Assembly (NCBI RefSeq): GCF_000177635.2
Contig: NC_014836.1
Span: forward strand, 62,001 to 126,000
Direction: 5' to 3'
DNA length: 64,000 nucleotides
From: Desulfurispirillum indicum S5
GTDB taxonomy: Bacteria; Chrysiogenota; Chrysiogenetes; Chrysiogenales; Chrysiogenaceae
Shown: one piece after another, positions 42,511 through 51,404 of the stretch
Numbering within the stretch: position 1 is the first letter of the stretch
How the letters are laid out: each line of letters starts with the position of its first letter
Program-made: the position numbers and the translations under genes
Notes under the pieces: generated by a model
What the model saw: the letters and a program-made list of their open reading frames with translations, nothing else
What the model was told of the DNA's origin: nothing
Databases searched by the model: none

Positions 42511-43544
42511 CGGACACCTCCAAAGGTGCAATTGGGAAAGTGGCAGGTTGGGCATTGCTGGCACAGTCCACCGAGGGACGCGTGGTCCAGCTCGCGTTTG
42601 TGTATGGGCAAGCCAGCCAGCAGGCGCGGCAGGTAGATGTCCAGGGTCGTGATGGGCGTGCTGAGGGCGCCGGCCGGGATGGTCAACACGGGTATCGTGC
42701 GGGTGTGCTCATAGGCGATGGTGAAATTGTTCCCTGGCTGTGCTGGAACTCCCCGGCGCAGAGGAACTGCGCCGCTGTCGCACACGGCGGCAATGGTAAC
42801 ATCGTCGGGGTCAACGGAAGTTCCACCAGTGATGCAGACCAGCTCTGCTTTCGCGTAGGCTTCAGCCAGGGCACTGGCGATGTGTTGACGATCATCGGGC
42901 AGAAGCTGATGGTGGACGATCTCTACGCCGAAGGCACCGAGTTTCCGGGTCAGTAGGGGCAGGAAGCGATCCTGAATGCGCCCTTCATACACTTCGCTTC
43001 CGGTCACCAGTACTGCCGCCTTTGTGACTCGGTATGGCGCAATACGTATCAGTGGCGTGTCCAGGATGTTCAGGGTGCTCTGGAGCGTGTCGCGGGGTGC
43101 AAAGAGCGGGAGGATACGGAAGGCCGCCACCCGGTCCTCAGCTTTTACGGCGTAATACTGTGGCAGGGTTGGCAATGCTATTTCCCCGTGCTGTTCGTGG
43201 AGGCGGAAGAGTCGCTGCGAATCTATGCAGAGGACGCCTGTGGAACGGGCATAAAGTCCAAGGCGGCCCTGAACGGGCTTTGTATCATGGGAGATGGTGT
43301 CAGGGTCTCCGATGCGGCTGATGACGGCCAGAGCAAAGTCATCCTCATGGACGGCATCGGAGCTGCCATCGTTGTCAGCATAGATGTGGTTTTTCCCGAG
43401 ATTTTTCAGGAGTGCGACATCGGCGGCTTCAATGCGGTGCCCACGAAAAAAAGCGGTGCTTTTGACACCGCTTTGTGGATCAATTCCCATGATGTCGTGG
43501 CCAAGGCTCAGGCCGATGGCTTGTTCGACGGGGACTTTTTTCAT
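42507..43544 (-). CDS. Molybdopterin-binding (MoCF-domain) protein with Cys-rich tail
   Basis: 345 residues, start overlapping the rodZ-like stop (ATGA). The N-terminal half (1-165) has MoeA-like beginnings (VPVEQAIGLSLGHDI, FFRGHRIEAADVALLKNLG) but no full MoeA scaffold. The C-terminal half has a MoCF/MogA-like domain: AAVLVTGSEVYEGRIQD, LVCITGGTSVDPDD. The last 20 residues hold a cysteine cluster (CQQCPTCHFPNCTFG) that could bind Zn or Fe-S. No mogA/moaB gene is visible, so this protein may supply the adenylyltransferase step, or regulate. Found in various anaerobes as an unnamed molybdopterin-binding protein; exact function unknown. Confidence 0.78.
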   Translation of the reverse strand: MKKVPVEQAIGLSLGHDIMGIDPQSGVKSTAFFRGHRIEAADVALLKNLGKNHIYADNDGSSDAVHEDDFALAVISRIGDPDTISHDTKPVQGRLGLYARSTGVLCIDSQRLFRLHEQHGEIALPTLPQYYAVKAEDRVAAFRILPLFAPRDTLQSTLNILDTPLIRIAPYRVTKAAVLVTGSEVYEGRIQDRFLPLLTRKLGAFGVEIVHHQLLPDDRQHIASALAEAYAKAELVCITGGTSVDPDDVTIAAVCDSGAVPLRRGVPAQPGNNFTIAYEHTRTIPVLTIPAGALSTPITTLDIYLPRLLAGLPIHKRELDHASLGGLCQQCPTCHFPNCTFGGVR

Positions 43545-44581
43545 GGGCTCTGTCCCAGAGAGCGCAATACCGCTATATATTGTTCCCGCGATATCTGGAT
43601 GATACGGTACTGGTCATCTTCGCGTGGTTCCACCAGAAAGCGGCGAACCTGTCCCGGGCGCCCGACCGGGCCGTGTTCCTTGTTGTCGATAAAGACGTTG
43701 ACGCCTCCGGCGTTGCCCAGTGCGACGATAACGGTTCCCTGTGATTCGATGGAAAGGCTTCTGCCTTCCCGCAGGGTGGTGGTTTCCATGGCTTCCCCAT
43801 GGGAGCCAACCATCTTTACCCAGGCTTCACTCAACCCCTCCAGGCGAACGGACAGGGGGATGTCGTTGAGAAAGGCACCGGCAAAAGGATTTTCCGTTGC
43901 GGTTTCCGTGCTTGGCTGTGTGGCCTGTTGCTGCGCGGCTGCCTGCTCCCGCTGACGTGCTTCGCGTTCCGCCTGCAGTCGTGCCTCTTCTTCTGCCCTC
44001 AGGCGAGCCTCTTCCGCCTGTTGTTGTCGCAGCTCCTCCTGTCTGCGTGCTTCTTCCTCGGCGGCCTGCTGCTCCTGGAGGTTTCGCTGGGCTTCAGCTA
44101 TCACGTCGTACTGTTCACGCTCTGCCGCAACAGGCTCCTGGGGCTGGGATGAGAGGTAGAAGTAGGCAATGGCGGCGACAACGACAACGACAACGGCGCC
44201 GAAGATGACCGGGGAGAGTGAACTGTTCTTGTTGATGATTTCCTTGGCGGATTCTTTTTTTTCAGGGTCCGAGCTTTCCCGTGGAGCTTCGCCAGGTTCA
44301 ATTTCGCCGAGCATGGTGAACAGGAGTACCTTGGCGTACTCATAGTCCCCGCGGACTTCGTTGCAGATAGCTTTAATGAAACCCAGCACGAACGCTTTCG
44401 GGGGAAGGAACTGGTGCTGATCATTCTCAATGGCAGCAATCTGACTGACGGCTATTTTGGTGCGGTCAGCGACTTCCTCGACGGTGATGCCGCGGGCTTC
44501 CCGCAGCCTTTTCAGGTAAGAGCCAAGCGTTTCGGGCTCTGTGGCGTCGTGAGGTGTGCCGTGAATGTCGGTTTCCTTCAT
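43541..44581 (-). CDS. rodZ: RodZ-like HTH/DUF4115 membrane protein
   Basis: 346 residues. N-terminal XRE-type HTH (about 17-85: LGSYLKRLREARGITVEEVADRTKI), a short linker, one membrane helix (about 128-147: VIFGAVVVVVVAAIAYFYL), a highly charged Glu/Ala/Arg/Gln coiled-coil segment (about 155-225: repeated EEAR, RAEEEARLQAE), and a C-terminal DUF4115 domain (about 245-335: LEGLSEAWVKMV, GNAGGVNVFIDN). This is the RodZ layout, which anchors MreB to the elongasome. It is not next to mreCD-mrdA but embedded between coaX and the molybdopterin genes, overlapping both by 4 nt. Confidence 0.85.
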   Translation of the reverse strand: MKETDIHGTPHDATEPETLGSYLKRLREARGITVEEVADRTKIAVSQIAAIENDQHQFLPPKAFVLGFIKAICNEVRGDYEYAKVLLFTMLGEIEPGEAPRESSDPEKKESAKEIINKNSSLSPVIFGAVVVVVVAAIAYFYLSSQPQEPVAAEREQYDVIAEAQRNLQEQQAAEEEARRQEELRQQQAEEARLRAEEEARLQAEREARQREQAAAQQQATQPSTETATENPFAGAFLNDIPLSVRLEGLSEAWVKMVGSHGEAMETTTLREGRSLSIESQGTVIVALGNAGGVNVFIDNKEHGPVGRPGQVRRFLVEPREDDQYRIIQISREQYIAVLRSLGQSP

Positions 44582-45357
44582 GCGCGATTCCTTTCAAAAA
44601 GTATCTTAAGTCCTTGAAGGGTCAAGTCATGGCTGTATTCGTGGAAAAGCCCTGATTCCTGGTGGAACAAAGAGCCCAGTCCGCCGGTGGCGATTACATA
44701 GGGCTTCATACCCTCTTCCTGGGAGATCCTTTGAACTATCCCTTGTATCATAGAGACATATCCGTAGTAAATACCCGACTGCAGCGAATGAATGGTATTG
44801 CGACCCACGACTTTTTTTGGCCGGGCAATTTCGATGAGTGGCAGGCGATCGGTTCGCTCCACAAGCGCTTCCAGTGATACGGTTATACCTGGAATTATGG
44901 CCCCGCCGATATAGCTTCCGTCGGGTGAGACGACGTCAAAGGTGGTGGCCGTGCCGAAGTCGACGACAATAGCGGCACCCTGCGCCTTGTCATAGGCTGC
45001 GACCGCGTTGACGATGCGATCGGCACCTACCTCCTTGGGGTTGTCCATGCGAATGGGCATCCCGGTGCGCACTCCGGCGGAGATAATCAGTGGTTCCTGG
45101 CCAAAGAGGGTGGTGGAAAGCTTGCGGAAAACCCTGGTCAGTGGAGTGACCACGCTGGAGATCACGACTCCCTCCACATCCCTTGGGGAGATGTCTTCAA
45201 GGCGCATCAGGTTGCCCAGCAGAACCATGTATTCGTCGGTGGTGCGGTGAATATTCGACTGCAGGCGCCACTTGGTGCGCGCGTTCATGTCATCGCCATC
45301 AAAGACGCCGATGACCACATTGGTGTTCCCTACATCAATAGCTATGAGCAACTTCAA
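44578..45357 (-). CDS. coaX: Type III pantothenate kinase CoaX
   Basis: 259 residues from a TTG at 45357 (GAGG upstream; TTG at 45351 also possible). ASKHA-fold motifs: AIDVGNTNVVIGVF (phosphate 1), GADRIVNAVAAYD, VVDFGTATTFDVVSPDG, YIGGAIIPGI, ATGGLGSLF. It phosphorylates pantothenate, the first step of CoA synthesis, is K+/NH4+ dependent and not inhibited by CoA. Its start overlaps birA by 23 nt, a common birA-coaX pairing. Confidence 0.96.
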   Translation of the reverse strand: MKLLIAIDVGNTNVVIGVFDGDDMNARTKWRLQSNIHRTTDEYMVLLGNLMRLEDISPRDVEGVVISSVVTPLTRVFRKLSTTLFGQEPLIISAGVRTGMPIRMDNPKEVGADRIVNAVAAYDKAQGAAIVVDFGTATTFDVVSPDGSYIGGAIIPGITVSLEALVERTDRLPLIEIARPKKVVGRNTIHSLQSGIYYGYVSMIQGIVQRISQEEGMKPYVIATGGLGSLFHQESGLFHEYSHDLTLQGLKILFERNRA

Positions 45358-46144
45358 TTACCTCGCCGGAGCTGATAGTGGTTATGGTGCCATCCTGGTT
45401 TCTGACGACCAGTGAGCCGTCATCTGCCATATCCAGTGGTGTGAACACCTGGTCATGGCGGCGGTCGCGATAGGGGCGGCCGAACATGGCGCAGGACGCT
45501 TTCCATCTGTCGACGAGGGCACCCCCGTTATGGTTGAGGAGTTCATTGTAGCCGCTGAGCAGCTCTTGCGCAATGGATAGAATAACCGCAGGGCAAGAAA
45601 AGGTGGTGTTTGCCGTCAATATGCGCAGGCTTTGGGCAATTTCGGCCACTTCAGGAGGGAATTGCGCCTGATTGACGTTGAGCCCGATGCCTACTATGAC
45701 GTTGCGGGGAGTGCCACCCTGGGTGCGCAGTTCCGTCAGGATGCCGCAGAGTTTACGCCCTTTTGTGTCGGTTATGTCGTTGGGCCATTTCACCCGGACG
45801 TCTGCGCCCAGCGCACTGCAGGTGTTGAGTACGGCCACTGCCGCCAGGACGGGAATGAGGGTGAGGTGCTGCATCTCACGGGGGGCGTCAAGGCAGACGG
45901 AGAAGGCGATGGATTCACTATCGGAAAACCATGGGCGTCCGAAGCGCCCTCGTCCGCCGGACTGGATTTTCGTGGCGGCAAGGGTTCCGTGCTCAAGGGT
46001 GCCGGACTGCTCCAGCAGATAGCTGTTAGTGGAGGGAGTACTCTCCAGCAGATCCAGGCGGTGGGGCCAGGTGGCCAGAATTTCACCGAAATCTTCCTCG
46101 CTGCGCTGGCCGGAAGGGTTGACGTTAAACGCTGTTTTACTCAT
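45335..46144 (-). CDS. birA: Biotin-protein ligase (BirA, without DNA-binding domain)
   Basis: 269 residues from the ATG at 46144, GGGAG 4 nt upstream; the frame to 46228 lacks a ribosome site. Catalytic features: LESTPSTNSYLLEQ, GGRGRFGRPWFS (biotinyl-AMP loop), VRVKWPNDI, KLCGILTEL and VIVGIGLNVNQ. The C-terminal SH3-like domain ends in SGEVIEVAHSY. There is no N-terminal winged helix, so it is a group I ligase that attaches biotin to carboxylase carriers but cannot repress bio genes. First gene of the eight-gene operon. Confidence 0.94.
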   Translation of the reverse strand: MSKTAFNVNPSGQRSEEDFGEILATWPHRLDLLESTPSTNSYLLEQSGTLEHGTLAATKIQSGGRGRFGRPWFSDSESIAFSVCLDAPREMQHLTLIPVLAAVAVLNTCSALGADVRVKWPNDITDTKGRKLCGILTELRTQGGTPRNVIVGIGLNVNQAQFPPEVAEIAQSLRILTANTTFSCPAVILSIAQELLSGYNELLNHNGGALVDRWKASCAMFGRPYRDRRHDQVFTPLDMADDGSLVVRNQDGTITTISSGEVIEVAHSY

Positions 46145-46356
46145 CTCGCTCCCTGTGTGAAGATAAGCTCCAGGAACCCTTTTACAAAAACGGATTTTTC
46201 TTATAAAATCCTTGAATTCCCTATCCATATTCAGTAATGTGCTGCAACTTTACCGCACCTGGCCGAAGGCGGTGCTCTAGGAATTTTGTATCAATCTTAG
46301 CAGTCGTCGGTTTGTATGTACAGAGAATAATTTTTGTGACAGCGGGAGCGTTCCAT

Positions 46357-48009
46357 ATGAGAAGTGATCGTGTAAAGAAAGGGATCGAAAGAGCCCCTCA
46401 CCGTTCTTTAATGTATGCCACCGGCGTCAGTAAGAAATCCATGGAACGACCATTTATCGGAATAGTTTCCAGCTTTACGGATCTGATTCCGGGGCATACT
46501 GGCATGCGGGATCTTGAGCGCTTTATTGAAAAAGGGGTCCATTCCGGTGGGGGCCAGTCATTTATCTTCAGCGTGCCCGGTGTCTGTGACGGCATATCCA
46601 TGGGCCATGTGGGAATGCACTACTCCCTGCCGACCCGTGAGCTGATTGCCGACATGATAGAGTCTGTGACCATGGCCCACGCGCTGGACGGCCTGGTACT
46701 GCTGACCAACTGTGACAAGATCACACCGGGGATGCTGCTGGCGGCCGGACGTCTCAACGTACCCTGCATAGTTGTTACCGCCGGACCGATGATGACGGGG
46801 AACTACAAGAATATCCGCCGTGATTTCATTACCGACACCTTTGAGGCCATGGGTCAGTGTCAGGCTGGTCTGATTACCCGTGATGAACTGGATCGCCTGG
46901 AAATGTCGGCCTGCCCCGGGCAGGGATCCTGTCAGGGGCTTTTCACCGCCAATACCATGGCCTGTGTCAGCGAAGCCCTGGGTATGAGTCTGCCCTACTG
47001 CGCCACGGCGCTGGCCGGGTTTGCTGAAAAGCGGCGCATCGCCCAGGAGTCGGGGGAGGTCATCTGCCGCCTGGTACGCGAAGACATCAAGCCTCGCGAT
47101 ATCATGACCGCACAGGCTTTTGACAATGCCATTGCCATTGATATGGCTCTGGGTGGTTCCACCAATACCGCTTTACATATCCCCGCCATTGCCCACGAAT
47201 GCGGCATCCGCATTCCCATGGAACGATTCGATGAGATCAGTCGCCAGGTACCCAATATCTCAAGCCTCAAACCGGCTGGTATCTACTATATGGAGGACTT
47301 CCACTTTGCAGGTGGTATTCCTGCCGCCATGCAGCAGCTGGGAGCCAATATCCACGACTGCCTGACGCTCAGTGGCCTCACCACCGCCCAGATCGCGGCT
47401 CAGGCCATCAATTACAATCAGGAAGTCATTCGCACCATGGACAACCCCGTGAAAAAAGAGGGGGGGATCGCTGTGCTCAAGGGGAATCTTGCTCCCGGTG
47501 GCAGCGTCATCAAGCAGACGGCGGTCAGCGATGCCATGCGTCATTTCAGCGGCACCGCCAGGGTGTTCAACTCTGAGGAGATGGCCATGGAGGCTATCAT
47601 GGGCAAGCAGATCAAGGCTGGTGACGTGGTGGTAATCCGCTACGAGGGACCGCGCGGTGGCCCTGGCATGCGCGAGATGCTGGCGCCCACGGCAGCCATC
47701 ATGGGCATGGGGCTGGGCGAGAAGGTCTGCCTGATCACCGATGGCCGCTTCAGCGGTGGTACCCGTGGCCCCTGTATTGGTCACATTTCACCGGAAGCCG
47801 CTGCCGGAGGACCCATTGCCGCGGTTCAGGAAGGTGATACGATCATCATAGATCTGGATAGCCGCTCCCTGCACCTGGATATTACCGATGAGGAAATCGC
47901 CCGACGTATGGAGCGCGTGGTTCACCCTGAACCGAAGATCAAAACCGGCTGGCTGGCCCGTTACGCCCGCCAGGTGACATCGGCCGATACCGGCGCGGTG
48001 ATGGAATAA
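46357..48009 (+). CDS. ilvD: Dihydroxy-acid dehydratase IlvD
   Basis: 550 residues from the ATG at 46357 (GGGAG 8 nt upstream); the upstream frame from 46237 is not family-like. Signature motifs with the three cluster cysteines: [11 protein letters not shown] and [16 protein letters not shown] plus the first Cys in PGVCDGI; later [27 protein letters not shown] and [21 protein letters not shown]. It dehydrates dihydroxy-isovalerate and dihydroxy-methylvalerate in valine, isoleucine and leucine synthesis. Followed by ilvB and ilvH; ilvC is not in view. Confidence 0.96.
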   Translation: MRSDRVKKGIERAPHRSLMYATGVSKKSMERPFIGIVSSFTDLIPGHTGMRDLERFIEKGVHSGGGQSFIFSVPGVCDGISMGHVGMHYSLPTRELIADMIESVTMAHALDGLVLLTNCDKITPGMLLAAGRLNVPCIVVTAGPMMTGNYKNIRRDFITDTFEAMGQCQAGLITRDELDRLEMSACPGQGSCQGLFTANTMACVSEALGMSLPYCATALAGFAEKRRIAQESGEVICRLVREDIKPRDIMTAQAFDNAIAIDMALGGSTNTALHIPAIAHECGIRIPMERFDEISRQVPNISSLKPAGIYYMEDFHFAGGIPAAMQQLGANIHDCLTLSGLTTAQIAAQAINYNQEVIRTMDNPVKKEGGIAVLKGNLAPGGSVIKQTAVSDAMRHFSGTARVFNSEEMAMEAIMGKQIKAGDVVVIRYEGPRGGPGMREMLAPTAAIMGMGLGEKVCLITDGRFSGGTRGPCIGHISPEAAAGGPIAAVQEGDTIIIDLDSRSLHLDITDEEIARRMERVVHPEPKIKTGWLARYARQVTSADTGAVME

Positions 48010-48070
48010 CCAGACAGGTTTGTCGTAGCTGCAAAGGCTATTCACATAGGTCAGAAACCGGAGGGTATGC

Positions 48071-49771
48071 ATGAAACTGACAGGAGCGCAGATATTTGTT
48101 GAATGTCTGAGGAAAGAAAATGTGGATGTGATGTTCGGTTACCCGGGGGGGGTTCTGATCGGTATCTACGATGCTTTGTATGATTCCGACATCAACCACA
48201 TCCTCACCCGTCACGAGCAGGGCGCGGCCCACGCCGCCGACGGTTATGCCCGCAGCACCGGCAAGGTGGGTGTCTGCATGGCTACCAGTGGTCCCGGTGC
48301 CACCAACCTGGTAACCGGTATTGCCACGGCGTACATGGACTCGGTTCCCATGGTGGTCTTCACTGGCCAGGTTCCCACGGCTGCCATTGGCAACGACGCT
48401 TTCCAGGAAGCGGATATCGTGGGTATCACCCGCCCTATTGTCAAACACAACTATCTGGTGCAGGACATCAGCGAGTTGGCCACCACCATCAAGGAGGCTT
48501 TCCACATTGCTTCCACTGGCCGGCCCGGGCCAGTGCTGGTGGATATCCCCAAAGATGTCATTCACGCCCAGTACGAGTTCAGTTATCCCGAAGAAGTGAA
48601 TATTCCCGGCTATCGTCCCACCACCAAGGGGCATCCCGGGCAGATCAAGAAATTCGTGCAGCTGGTGAAGCAGGCCAGGCGTCCGCTGTTCTATGTGGGC
48701 GGCGGGGTGAAGGCCTCCAACGCGGCTGAAGAGTTGCGCACCATTGCTGAAAAACTGCACATCCCCGTTACCGAAACCTTGATGGGCCTTGGGTCGGTGG
48801 GCGGCTACAACAAGCTGTTTATCGGCATGCTCGGTATGCACGGCTGTTATGCCGCCAATACGGCTATCAGTGAGTGCGATCTGGTTATTGCCGTGGGTGC
48901 GCGCTTTGATGACCGCGTCACCGGCAAGCTCGACGAATTCGCCAAAGATGCCACGGTCATTCACATTGATATCGACCCCTCCTCCATCTCGAAGAGCGTC
49001 TTTGCCCACCATCCCATTGTGGGTGATGTGAAAGAGGTTCTGCAGGATATTCTGCAGGAGCTGGAAAAGCACGACGTCAAGGAAATTGCCAGTGGCCATG
49101 ACGACTGGGTGGAGCAGATCCAGCAGTGGCAGCGTCAGTACCCCCTGACCTATGTGCCCAGCGATGAAGTCATCAAGCCTCAGTTTGTGCTGGAGACGCT
49201 CAGTGACATGATCAAGGAGCGCGATGCCATTATTACCACCGAGGTTGGCCAGCACCAGATGTGGGCTGCCCAGTTCATCAAGCATCGCGATGCGCGGCGC
49301 TTTGTCACCAGCGGAGGCCTCGGCACCATGGGATTTGGCTTCCCGGCGGCAGTGGGAGCGGCCTTTGGCAACCCTGACTCCATCGTTATTGATGTGGCTG
49401 GTGATGGCTCCATCCAGATGAATATTCAGGAGATGATTGTGGCCGTTCAGTTCAAACTGAACGTGAAGATCCTCATCCTCAACAATGGTTTCCTGGGCAT
49501 GGTGCGCCAGTGGCAGCAGCTGTTTTTCAACCGTCGCTACAGCAGCACCAACATCGAATTCCAGCCGGACTTTGTCAAGCTGGGCGAGGCCTACGGTGCC
49601 ACGGGGCTGCGCACCAGCAAGCCTTCGGAAGTCGCCGGGGTGCTGGAGAAGATGCTCAACACGCCGGGGCCGGTTATTGTGGACATGGTTATCGACCGTG
49701 AAGAGAACGTCATGCCCATGGTTCCGGCAGGAGCCAGTGTCAGAGATATGATCCTGACAGATCAAATCTAA
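48071..49771 (+). CDS. ilvB: Acetolactate synthase, large subunit
   Basis: 566 residues, GGAGG upstream of the ATG. ThDP enzyme: [35 protein letters not shown] (catalytic Glu of the HEQ motif), [21 protein letters not shown], the FAD-binding middle domain, and the ThDP motif [11 protein letters not shown] to [13 protein letters not shown]. The residues are those of the biosynthetic FAD-dependent AHAS rather than the catabolic enzyme. Condenses two pyruvates, or pyruvate and 2-oxobutyrate. 17 bp before ilvH. Confidence 0.96.
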   Translation: MKLTGAQIFVECLRKENVDVMFGYPGGVLIGIYDALYDSDINHILTRHEQGAAHAADGYARSTGKVGVCMATSGPGATNLVTGIATAYMDSVPMVVFTGQVPTAAIGNDAFQEADIVGITRPIVKHNYLVQDISELATTIKEAFHIASTGRPGPVLVDIPKDVIHAQYEFSYPEEVNIPGYRPTTKGHPGQIKKFVQLVKQARRPLFYVGGGVKASNAAEELRTIAEKLHIPVTETLMGLGSVGGYNKLFIGMLGMHGCYAANTAISECDLVIAVGARFDDRVTGKLDEFAKDATVIHIDIDPSSISKSVFAHHPIVGDVKEVLQDILQELEKHDVKEIASGHDDWVEQIQQWQRQYPLTYVPSDEVIKPQFVLETLSDMIKERDAIITTEVGQHQMWAAQFIKHRDARRFVTSGGLGTMGFGFPAAVGAAFGNPDSIVIDVAGDGSIQMNIQEMIVAVQFKLNVKILILNNGFLGMVRQWQQLFFNRRYSSTNIEFQPDFVKLGEAYGATGLRTSKPSEVAGVLEKMLNTPGPVIVDMVIDREENVMPMVPAGASVRDMILTDQI

Positions 49772-49788
49772 GCCAGGTGAGGACAGAG

Positions 49789-50274
49789 ATGAAACATACC
49801 ATAAGCGTCATTGTAGAAAATAAATTCGGGGTTCTGTCGCGGGTGACGGGACTGTTCAGCGGTCGCGGGTACAATATCGAAAGTCTCAGCGTGGCCCCCA
49901 TTGATGACAATCGCTTCAGCCGTATCACCCTGGTGACTACGGGTGACGACAAAGTGGTGGAGCAGATTACCAAGCAACTGCACAAGCTTATCAACACCAT
50001 CAAGGTCATCGACCTGACCAACGAAGAGCATATTGAACGCGAGCTGCTGCTGGTTAAGATAAACTGCCCCAACACGACGGTGCGCAGCGAAATTCTGCAG
50101 ATCATGGATATTTTCCGTGGCAAGACGGTGGATGTGGCTGTCAAGAGCATTACCGTCGAGGTGACCGGTGCCGCCGAGAAGGTCAACGCCTTTATCGACA
50201 TGATCAGGCCCTTTGGCATCAAGGAGATGGCCCGCACCGGCAAGGTGGCCATGCTGCGCGGTCAGAAGCCCTGA
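49789..50274 (+). CDS. ilvH: Acetolactate synthase, small regulatory subunit
   Basis: 161 residues from the ATG at 49789 (GAGG 6 nt upstream). N-terminal ACT domain (MKHTISVIVENKFGVLSRVTGLF, GRGYNIESLSVAP) and C-terminal regulatory domain (ELLLVKINCPN, GKTVDVAVKSITVEVTG, IKEMARTGKVAMLRG). It activates IlvB and confers valine feedback inhibition. Ends before an intrinsic terminator. Confidence 0.95.
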   Translation: MKHTISVIVENKFGVLSRVTGLFSGRGYNIESLSVAPIDDNRFSRITLVTTGDDKVVEQITKQLHKLINTIKVIDLTNEEHIERELLLVKINCPNTTVRSEILQIMDIFRGKTVDVAVKSITVEVTGAAEKVNAFIDMIRPFGIKEMARTGKVAMLRGQKP

Positions 50275-50294
50275 ATCAATTGCTGCACCATCAC

Positions 50295-50330
50295 AAAGGC
50301 CCCGCCGCTCATCTGAGCAGCGGGGCCTTT
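50295..50330 (+). terminator. Terminator after ilvDBH
   Basis: AAAGGCCCCGC (50295-50305) pairs with GCGGGGCCTTT (50320-50330), with an inner GCTC/GAGC extension; T-run and A-run on both sides fit two-way termination with the convergent response-regulator gene. Confidence 0.85.
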
Positions 50331-50339
50331 CATATTCAC

Positions 50340-51404
50340 TCAGAAAAGTTCCAGCTCTCCCCCATCTTCCTCATGCCCCTCAAGTTTGTTGCATATCTGT
50401 TCAATATTGCTCATCAGGGCGTCGTCGAGGTAGTGGATATCAACAGCATCGCCGTCCACAAAGATATGGGTGGTGAATTTCTGGATATCCTCGGCCAGGC
50501 TTTCGAGCATGCTGGCCAGAATGCTCACATGGTTGTGGTCGAGGTTTTCGGTGTCAATGGCCTCAATGCTGATGACCAGCTTATGCAGGGCGTCTGCTAT
50601 GGCGGAAAAGCGCATGAAACGGTCGAAGATCACCCGGTAGCTTTCGAATATCTCCAGGAAATCATCGCGCATCTCCATAGTGAATCCTTCGACGATCATG
50701 GTGCTGATGATGGAGTCCAGGCTGGCACCCAGTTCCATCATCTCATCGATGTCCTCCAGGGCGCTCTCCCAGTCCTTGGGATCACTTTTGAGCTCTTCAA
50801 TGAAGTGCAGGGCCGAGACTTTGCCGGCCTTGAAGCTGTTGATGGCCTCATCCTGTCGCTTCTTCAGTTCTTCCTGGCTGATCTGGCTGACCTGTTCCAT
50901 GGCCCGATCATAGGAGCTTGTCTTGCGTGGGCGCGTCGCGATCTGGCTGCGCAGCGATTCGATGTACTTTTTGGCCCGCAGCAGTTCAAACTGCTTGCGA
51001 TGGACGATGAACTCCGATGCGCGTAACAGGACACTGGCCAGCTGGTGGGTCTTGACGGGCTTGAGGATAAATCCATCGATGCCGATGTTGATGAGTTCGA
51101 TAAAGTACTCGGTCTCATGGTGGGCGGAGATCACAACGATCTTCTGCTCGGGGTCCATGGACTTGATGGCCTGGCTCAGCTCAATGCCGTTCATGCGAGG
51201 CATGCGAATGTCAGTTATGACAATATCGTAGCCGTCGTTTTTGCGGTAGAGCTCCAGGGCATCCTGCCCGTCCCTGGCCACATCGACTTTCAGGAAGAAT
51301 TTCCCCAGCAGTTCGCCAAGCTGGCGGCCGAGGATCTCTTCATCTTCAGCGATGAGAATGCTCTGTTTGGCGGCAAAGACTTCCAGTTGCTTGATGGTCT
51401 TCAT
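50340..51404 (-). CDS. Response regulator with unusual helical output domain
   Basis: 354 residues. The start overlaps the kinase stop by 4 nt. A receiver (about 14-130) with ED (20-21), phosphorylation Asp65 (ITDIRMPRM), Ser93 and Lys115. The rest (about 130-354) is predicted all-helical and acidic (EELKKRQDEAINSF, EDIDEMMELGASL, ESYRVIFDRFMRFSAI, ends HEEDGGELELF) with no DNA-binding, GGDEF or HD motif that I can recognise. It is the evident partner of the adjacent hybrid-fold kinase. The output is probably a protein-protein interaction, in some respects like the histidine-phosphotransfer or helical partner-switch proteins; unknown. Confidence 0.82.
   Translation of the reverse strand: MKTIKQLEVFAAKQSILIAEDEEILGRQLGELLGKFFLKVDVARDGQDALELYRKNDGYDIVITDIRMPRMNGIELSQAIKSMDPEQKIVVISAHHETEYFIELINIGIDGFILKPVKTHQLASVLLRASEFIVHRKQFELLRAKKYIESLRSQIATRPRKTSSYDRAMEQVSQISQEELKKRQDEAINSFKAGKVSALHFIEELKSDPKDWESALEDIDEMMELGASLDSIISTMIVEGFTMEMRDDFLEIFESYRVIFDRFMRFSAIADALHKLVISIEAIDTENLDHNHVSILASMLESLAEDIQKFTTHIFVDGDAVDIHYLDDALMSNIEQICNKLEGHEEDGGELELF

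Noticed and set aside
48038-49765. 575-codon open frame on the minus strand
   Set aside because: Mirror frame of ilvB, which matches acetolactate synthase along its length.
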